From Klebsiella oxytoca (GTDB lineage: Bacteria; Pseudomonadota; Gammaproteobacteria; Enterobacterales; Enterobacteriaceae): a stretch of DNA of 64,000 nt. The stretch is from NCBI RefSeq assembly GCF_009707385.1, contig NZ_CP046115.1, positions 5,022,001 to 5,086,000 on the forward strand, in the 5' to 3' direction. The position numbers and the translations under genes are program-made. Shown piece after piece: positions 59,373 to 64,000 of this stretch (positions within the stretch are counted from its first letter, which is position 1; the number at the start of each line of letters is the position of its first letter). The notes beneath the pieces are model-generated. The model was given only the letters and a program-made list of their open reading frames with translations. It did no database searches and was not told the DNA's origin.

Positions 59373-59529
59373 AAATTAATATTAATTAGATATTCACCAC
59401 AATCTTTTTTAAAATCATGAAGATAAAAGAAAATATGGCGTACTAAAAAGAGGTGTGGCGTTCCCAACTGCGAAGAAATAGCGGAAACGCCCTGACGGAA
59501 AGTAAACGGAAGTTAAACCAGATTCCAAT

Positions 59530-59551
59530 AAACCATCTTTAAACATGGTTT
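59530..59551 (-). terminator. Weak hairpin downstream of the phenolic acid decarboxylase gene
   Basis: AAACCAT (59530-59536) pairs with ATGGTTT (59545-59551), eight-base loop, AT-rich. It lies 48 bases past the stop. The remaining sequence between here and arnB is AT-rich and holds only the PmrA-box candidate and the leader hairpin. Confidence 0.4.
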
Positions 59552-59598
59552 ACGCGATATAAAAAATCCAGTCTCAGCACCACACTTTATCGAATTAA

Positions 59599-60102
59599 TT
59601 ACAGATTGGCAGGAAAGTTGTCAGGTAATTCATTAGCCGGACAATTAATAACTTCATTATTATCCGCACCGCAATCGCGAACAAAAGTGATAGTAGCAAA
59701 CTCATCGATCACTTCAGTCGGGTAGGCAGGACCGGCTTCACGGTAAGAAATCATCAGCGGAATATGTTCGTTCTGGAAGCAGACGGTTTTTTTTGGGTTA
59801 TTCATCACCCAACGCGGGAAAAAGATGGTGCCGTGGAACAGTTTGTCGCCAAGGTTAACAATCAGGCTCACGTCGGTGCCGGTCGGTTCGGTCCAGGAAA
59901 TTTTATAGATGCTCTCGCCAACGCGCACGATGTAAGCCAGCTGGTCCTTCACCCAACGATTTGCGACGATACCGCTGTGAATACGGTAATCAAGGGTGGT
60001 GGCGTTTTTAACGTAAATTTCGTAGTTCCAGCCGTTATCGTAGGTATAAACCAGATGTTTGCCGATAAAACCGCTCAGGTCATGTTTGTCGAAAGTGCTC
60101 AT
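59599..60102 (-). CDS. padC: Phenolic acid decarboxylase
   Basis: 167 residues, typical for the PadC/PadA family. DLSGFIGKHLVYTYDNGWNYEIY, YRIHSGIVANRWVKDQ and FPRWVMNNPKKTVCFQN are family hallmarks, with the paired tyrosines of the active site in the first and the Glu in WTEPTGTD. Non-oxidatively decarboxylates ferulic, p-coumaric and caffeic acid to vinyl phenols, detoxifying plant hydroxycinnamates. No cofactor. Monocistronic and divergent from a LysR gene that likely senses the substrate. Present in some Klebsiella lineages and absent from E. coli at this locus. Confidence 0.93.
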   Translation of the reverse strand: MSTFDKHDLSGFIGKHLVYTYDNGWNYEIYVKNATTLDYRIHSGIVANRWVKDQLAYIVRVGESIYKISWTEPTGTDVSLIVNLGDKLFHGTIFFPRWVMNNPKKTVCFQNEHIPLMISYREAGPAYPTEVIDEFATITFVRDCGADNNEVINCPANELPDNFPANL

Positions 60103-60202
60103 AATCTGTTCTCCTCTGTTTGTTGAGAAGAAGCATACTGCTTTAAAAAATGGATGAATAACGCTATGTTTGGATTAAATCAATTCACTTTTTAGATTAA
60201 TT

Positions 60203-61063
60203 ATGCACAAAACGACTCTGGAGCAATGGGCGCTGCTGGAAAAGGTTGTCGAGCTGGGTAGCTTCGTGAAGGCGGCGGAAGAGACCCACCGCAGTCAGTC
60301 ATCGGTTAGCTATAATCTCGCGCTGCTGCAGGAGCGCCTCGGCGTCACGCTGCTCACGCCATCTGGCCGTCGCGCGGTGCTGACCCCGGCGGGCGAGCTG
60401 CTCCTCGGCCAGGTGAAGCCGCTGCTGCAAGCTTTCGCCTATGTCGAAACCCACGCCGCTACCCTGCGCGACGGTGTCCGAACCCGGCTGGACCTGGTGG
60501 TCGACAGCATTTTTCCGCGCGAACGATTATTCGCCATCCTGCGCCGGTTCCAACAGCGCTATACGCAGACGCAGGTCAGGCTGACCGAAGTGCTGGAAAA
60601 CGTTGAAGAAGAACACCCGGCGCGCAGCGAAGCGGACGTGATGGTCCTGACCCGCCGCCAGGATATTACCGGTCGCGGCGAATGGCTGATGAATATTGAT
60701 TTTGTCGCCGTCGCCCATCGCGATCACCCCCTCTCGGACCTCGAGGGACCGCTGGACGATAGCGCGCTGGCCCCCTGGCCGCTGGTGCGCATCGCCGACC
60801 GTAACAACGATCCGCAGTCCGCGCGCGATGCGTGGACGTTTTCCACTATTGATGCCGCTATTGACGCGGTGCTGTATCAGGTTGGTTTCGGTTGGCTGCC
60901 GGAAGAACGCATCCGCCCGCAGCTCCAACAGGGGCTGCTAAAGGCGCTGCCGCTGGGCCACGGCGCACGGCGCGCCACACCGCTGCATTTGATCGTTAAG
61001 CGTGATTTAACGCCCATCGATGAGCAGGTCGCCATGCTGCTGGATCTGTTCAGAACGCCCTGA
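60203..61063 (+). CDS. LysR-type regulator divergent from the phenolic acid decarboxylase
   Basis: 286 residues. N-terminal winged helix (LEKVVELGSFVKAAEETHRSQSSVSYNLALLQERL) and a shortish effector domain. The 100-bp intergenic region is AT-rich with ATTAAATCAATTCAC and AGATTAAT, compatible with T-N11-A LysR sites but not decisive. By position it probably activates padC on hydroxycinnamates, unlike the PadR repressor used in Gram-positives. Followed within ten bases by the REP array. Confidence 0.87.
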   Translation: MHKTTLEQWALLEKVVELGSFVKAAEETHRSQSSVSYNLALLQERLGVTLLTPSGRRAVLTPAGELLLGQVKPLLQAFAYVETHAATLRDGVRTRLDLVVDSIFPRERLFAILRRFQQRYTQTQVRLTEVLENVEEEHPARSEADVMVLTRRQDITGRGEWLMNIDFVAVAHRDHPLSDLEGPLDDSALAPWPLVRIADRNNDPQSARDAWTFSTIDAAIDAVLYQVGFGWLPEERIRPQLQQGLLKALPLGHGARRATPLHLIVKRDLTPIDEQVAMLLDLFRTP

Positions 61064-61071
61064 AGGTCTGA

Positions 61072-61730
61072 TAGCCCGGACAGATGCGCAGCATCGCCTC
61101 CGGGAAATTCCGCCACTCTGCGCTCTGCTCCCGGGGGCGGCGCAAAGCGCCTTGCCCGGGCTACAGGATCACCGCCGTCTGCGGGCCGGTAGCCCGGACA
61201 GATGCGCAGCATCGCCTCCGGGAAGTTCCGCCACGCTGCGCTCTGCTCCCGGGGGCGGCGCAAAGCGCCTTGCCGGGCTACAGATTCACCGCCGTCTGCG
61301 GCCCGGTAGCCCGGACAGATGCGCAGCATCGCCTCCGGGAAGTTCCGCCACTCTGCGCTCTGCCCCCGGGGGCGGCGCAAAGCGCCTTGCCCGGGCTACA
61401 GGATCACCGCCGTCTGCAGGCCGGTAGCCGGGACAGATGCGCAACATCACCTCCGAAACTCTGCCTCTCTGCGCCATGCCCCCGGGGGCGGCGCAAAGCG
61501 CCTTGCCCGGGCTACAGATTCACCACCGTCTGCGGGCCGGTAGCCCGGACAGATGCGCAGCATCGCCTCCGGGAAACTCTGCCACGCTGCGCTCTGCTCC
61601 CGGGGGCGGCGCAAAGCGCCTTGCCCGGGCCACAGGGTCACCACCGTCTGCAGGCCGGTAGCCCGGACAGATGCGCAGCATCGCCTCCGGGAAACTCTGC
61701 CACGCTGCGCTCTGCTCCCGGGAGATATGC
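61072..61730. repeat. Array of six tandem REP pairs (BIMEs), about 118 bp each
   Basis: Units begin at 61072, 61190, 61307, 61425, 61541 and 61659 (spacings 118, 117, 118, 116, 118). Each opens with TAGCCCGGACAGATGCGCAG, continues to CCTCCGGGA, and then has an inverted REP CCCGGGGGCGGCGCAAAGCG to CCCGGGCTACAG, followed by about 28 bp ending GGGCCGG. The last unit lacks its second half. Unit 4 is the most diverged. Long open frames cross the array (for example 61084-61878) but are translations of the repeat. Lies between the LysR gene and nikA. Confidence 0.93.
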
Positions 61731-61861
61731 CGAAGCAGGTGCTTCCCGGCTTGCGCTACGCTTAGCCAGGCCGCAGGCGGGTTCGCAATCTTATACAGCC
61801 AAAAGAGATATACCGTTTTCTTATACTTTCAGGCCCTATATTGATCCAGCTTACGCCGAAA

Positions 61862-61889
61862 GTATGATGAATCATTAAAATCGTCATAC
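61862..61889. promoter_or_regulatory. NikR operator upstream of nikA
   Basis: GTATGA (61862-61867), 16 bases, TCATAC (61884-61889): the exact NikR operator pattern. It lies 24 bases before the nikA start, where nickel-loaded NikR would block transcription. The sequence between the REP array and this site (61731-61861) must carry the promoter; I see no convincing FNR site. Confidence 0.93.
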
Positions 61890-61912
61890 TTTCCTGTCGC
61901 TGAGAAAAAGCC

Positions 61913-63481
61913 TTGTCTATCATCCGCACCACTCTGCTGGCGCTACTTGCCTGCGCCCCTTTACTGGCTAACGCCGTCGCCAATGAGCTCACCACCGCGT
62001 GGCCGGTCAACGTGGGACCGCTCAACCCTCATCTCTACACCCCCAACCAGATGTTCGCCCAGAGCATGGTTTATGAGCCGCTGGTAAAATATCAGGCGGA
62101 CGGTTCGGTAAAACCCTGGCTGGCCAGAAGCTGGACCCACTCGAATGACGGTAAAGTCTGGACCTTTACCCTGCGCGATGATGTGACATTCTCCAACGGT
62201 GAAGCGTTTGATGCCGCTGCGGCGGCGGAGAACTTCCGCGTGGTGCTCGATAACCGCCAGCGCCACGCCTGGCTGGAGCTGGTTAATCAAATCGTCGACG
62301 TTAAAGCGCTCGCCAAAAACCAGCTGCAAATCACCCTGAAAAGCGCTTATTACCCGTTCCTGCAAGAGCTGGCCCTGCCGCGCCCTTTCCGCTTTATCGC
62401 CCCGTCGCAGTTCAAAGATAATGAAACCCTGCACGGCATTAAAGCGCCGATTGGCACCGGTCCGTGGGTACTGAAGGAGTCAAAGCTGAACCAATACGAC
62501 GTGCTGGTGCGTAACGACCGCTACTGGGGTGAAAAGCCGCAAATTCAAAAGATCACCGTCAAAGTAATCCCCGACCCGACCACCCGCGCGGTGGCCTTTG
62601 AAACCGGCGATATCGACCTGCTCTACGGCAACGAAGGGCTGCTGCCGCTTGACACCTTCGCTCGCTTCAGCCACAACCCGGCTTACCGTACCCAGCTTTC
62701 CCGGCCAATAGAGACGGTAATGCTGGCGCTGAACTCCGCCAAAGCCCCAACCAACGAGCTATCGGTACGCGAAGCGCTGAACCACGCGATAAATAAACAA
62801 TCGCTGATCGATAACGCCCTGTACGGCACCCAGCAGGTTGCCGATACGCTATTTGCCCCCACCGTGCCTTATGCGGACGTTGGCCTCAAGCCGCGCCGCT
62901 ACGATCCACAGCAGGCGAAGGCGTTGCTGGAAAAAGCGGGCTGGACGCTACCTGAAGGAAAAGATATCCGTCAGAAAAATGGCCAACCGCTGCGTATTGA
63001 ACTGTCTTTTATCGGCACCGATGCCCTGAGTAAATCGATGGCGGAAATCATCCAGGCCGATTTGCGCCAGGTTGGCGTGGACGTGGCGCTGGTCGGCGAG
63101 GAAGAGAGCAGTATTTACGCCCGCCAGCGCGATGGCCGCTTCGGCATGATTTTCAACCGCACCTGGGGCGCGCCGTACGATCCGCATGCCTTTATGAGTT
63201 CGATGCGCGTTCCGTCGCACGCCGACTTTCAGGCGCAGCAGGGTTTAGCCGACAAACCGGTTATCGATAAAGAGATTAGCGAGGTGCTGGAAACCACCGA
63301 TGAAACGCAACGCCAGGCGCTGTATCGCGATATTCTGACCCGCCTGCACAACGATGCGGTCTACCTGCCCATCAGCTACGTCTCGATGATGGTGGTGGCC
63401 AGACCGGAGCTGGGCGCGATCCCCTACGCGCCGATTGCGTCTGAAATTCCTTTCGAACAGATTAAGCCGGTGAAACCCTGA
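61913..63481 (+). CDS. nikA: Nickel ABC transporter substrate-binding protein NikA
   Basis: 522 residues (E. coli 524). Begins with TTG at 61913; no ATG or GTG fits and GAGAA lies upstream, so initiation may be weak. Signal peptide [21 protein letters not shown], mature part [21 protein letters not shown], family 5 solute-binding fold. Residues that hold the nickel complex in E. coli NikA (His416 region) correspond to [14 protein letters not shown], where the last His is kept and the E. coli HRTWGAP His is Asn here. Delivers nickel for hydrogenases and urease. Confidence 0.95.
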   Translation: MSIIRTTLLALLACAPLLANAVANELTTAWPVNVGPLNPHLYTPNQMFAQSMVYEPLVKYQADGSVKPWLARSWTHSNDGKVWTFTLRDDVTFSNGEAFDAAAAAENFRVVLDNRQRHAWLELVNQIVDVKALAKNQLQITLKSAYYPFLQELALPRPFRFIAPSQFKDNETLHGIKAPIGTGPWVLKESKLNQYDVLVRNDRYWGEKPQIQKITVKVIPDPTTRAVAFETGDIDLLYGNEGLLPLDTFARFSHNPAYRTQLSRPIETVMLALNSAKAPTNELSVREALNHAINKQSLIDNALYGTQQVADTLFAPTVPYADVGLKPRRYDPQQAKALLEKAGWTLPEGKDIRQKNGQPLRIELSFIGTDALSKSMAEIIQADLRQVGVDVALVGEEESSIYARQRDGRFGMIFNRTWGAPYDPHAFMSSMRVPSHADFQAQQGLADKPVIDKEISEVLETTDETQRQALYRDILTRLHNDAVYLPISYVSMMVVARPELGAIPYAPIASEIPFEQIKPVKP

Positions 63482-64000
63482 TGTTGCATTATGTATTGCG
63501 GCGTATTCTGCTGCTGATTCCGATGATTTTCGCCGCCTCGGTGATTATCTTTCTCCTGCTGCGTCTGGGAACCGGTGACCCGGCGCTTGACTATCTACGT
63601 CTGTCAAACCTGCCGCCAACGCCGGAGATGGTCGCCTCCACTCGCGTCATGCTGGGACTGGACCAGCCGCTTATCGTGCAGTACGGCAGCTGGCTGTGGA
63701 AGGCGCTGCATCTGGATTTCGGCGTCTCGTTCGCCACCCAGCGCCCGGTACTGGATGATATGCTCAGCTTCCTGCCCGCCACGCTACAGCTGGCGGGGGC
63801 CGCGCTGGTGCTGATCCTGCTTACCTCCGTCCCGCTCGGTATCTGGGCGGCGCGCCACCGCGACCGCCTGCCGGATTTCATTGTGCGGGTTATCGCCTTC
63901 CTCGGCGTGTCGATGCCCAACTTTTGGCTGGCTTTCCTGCTGGTGATGTTCTTTTCGGTTTACCTGCAATGGCTGCCGGCAATGGGCTACGGCGGCTGGC
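63481..64000 (+). CDS. nikB: Nickel ABC transporter permease NikB, 3' end outside window
   Basis: About 173 codons of an expected 314. ATG at 63481 shares its A with the nikA stop, so the two are coupled. [20 protein letters not shown] and [17 protein letters not shown] match the start of E. coli NikB; the membrane-spanning permease core ([22 protein letters not shown]) is entered before the right edge. Part of nikABCDE. Confidence 0.95.
   Translation, partial: MLHYVLRRILLLIPMIFAASVIIFLLLRLGTGDPALDYLRLSNLPPTPEMVASTRVMLGLDQPLIVQYGSWLWKALHLDFGVSFATQRPVLDDMLSFLPATLQLAGAALVLILLTSVPLGIWAARHRDRLPDFIVRVIAFLGVSMPNFWLAFLLVMFFSVYLQWLPAMGYGGW

Noticed and set aside
61838..61862. FNR site (TTGATCCAGCTTAC) upstream of nikA
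   Set aside because: Only the first half-site fits TTGAT-N4-ATCAA. FNR control of nik is known in E. coli, but this sequence is too weak to call.
61084..61878. A 264-codon open frame and several shorter ones running through the REP array on both strands
   Set aside because: They are periodic translations of the 118-bp repeat (recurring DAQHRLRE and GAAQSALPG), with no ribosome site or family match. A repeat unit that happens to avoid stops explains them.

Overview
The window reads as a single stretch of enterobacterial chromosome, most likely Klebsiella or a close relative (Raoultella, Klebsiella oxytoca/aerogenes group). Evidence: the gene order follows the E. coli 76-78 min region (glg, asd, gnt, ggt, ugp, liv, rpoH-ftsXEY, zntA, tusA, dcrB, nik) with near full-length, high-identity products; the intergenic DNA carries enterobacterial ERIC elements and TAGCCCGG-type REP palindromes; a phenolic acid decarboxylase gene and an arn operon sit where E. 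coli has acpT. I see no phage, insertion sequence, CRISPR array, rRNA or tRNA. The species call is an inference from gene content and repeat type.

Layout, left to right. 1-5439: glycogen genes glgC (cut by the edge), glgX, glgB, all leftward. 5687-10291: asd, then the gluconate genes gntU, gntK and gntR with two adjacent GntR operators in front of gntK; yhgN, which lies between asd and gntU in E. coli, is absent. 10405-13918: pirin-like yhhW, oxidoreductase yhhX, a bactofilin gene, the small RNA gene ryhB with its Fur box, and acetyltransferase yhhY/aaaT. 13965-21149: ggt, yhhA and the glycerol-3-phosphate uptake operon ugpBAECQ, preceded by four PhoB half-sites phased every 11 bp. 21421-26272: an accessory catabolic cassette (IclR regulator, DapA-family lyase, MFS transporter, UxaA-family dehydratase) inserted between ugpB and livF; its substrate is not identifiable from sequence. 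26320-33466: branched-chain amino acid ABC transporter genes livFGMHK and livJ, with panM between livK and livJ. 33720-38011: an amino-acid permease, a GABA-type aminotransferase and a divergent MocR/GabR-type regulator, probably one amine or GABA-utilisation module.

38043-42393: rpoH with a sigma-E promoter and DnaA box, then ftsX, ftsE, ftsY. 42586-51826: rsmD, yhhL, yhhM, yhhN, zntA with its ZntR operator, an unrecognised 164-residue protein, tusA, yhhQ, dcrB, yhhS, yhhT. 51823-59201: arnBCADTEF, the complete lipid A aminoarabinose pathway, leftward, with a candidate PmrA box. 59599-61063: phenolic acid decarboxylase and a divergent LysR regulator. 61072-61730: six tandem ~118-bp units, each an inverted pair of REP palindromes. 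61862-64000: NikR box, nikA and the start of nikB (cut by the edge).

The least explained parts are the UxaA/DapA/MFS/IclR cassette, the bactofilin gene with two possible starts beside ryhB, the REP-pair array with alternating sequence variants in front of the nickel operon, and the orphan gene between zntA and tusA. I found no clear candidate for a wholly new type of system; the cassette is the best candidate for undescribed biochemistry.
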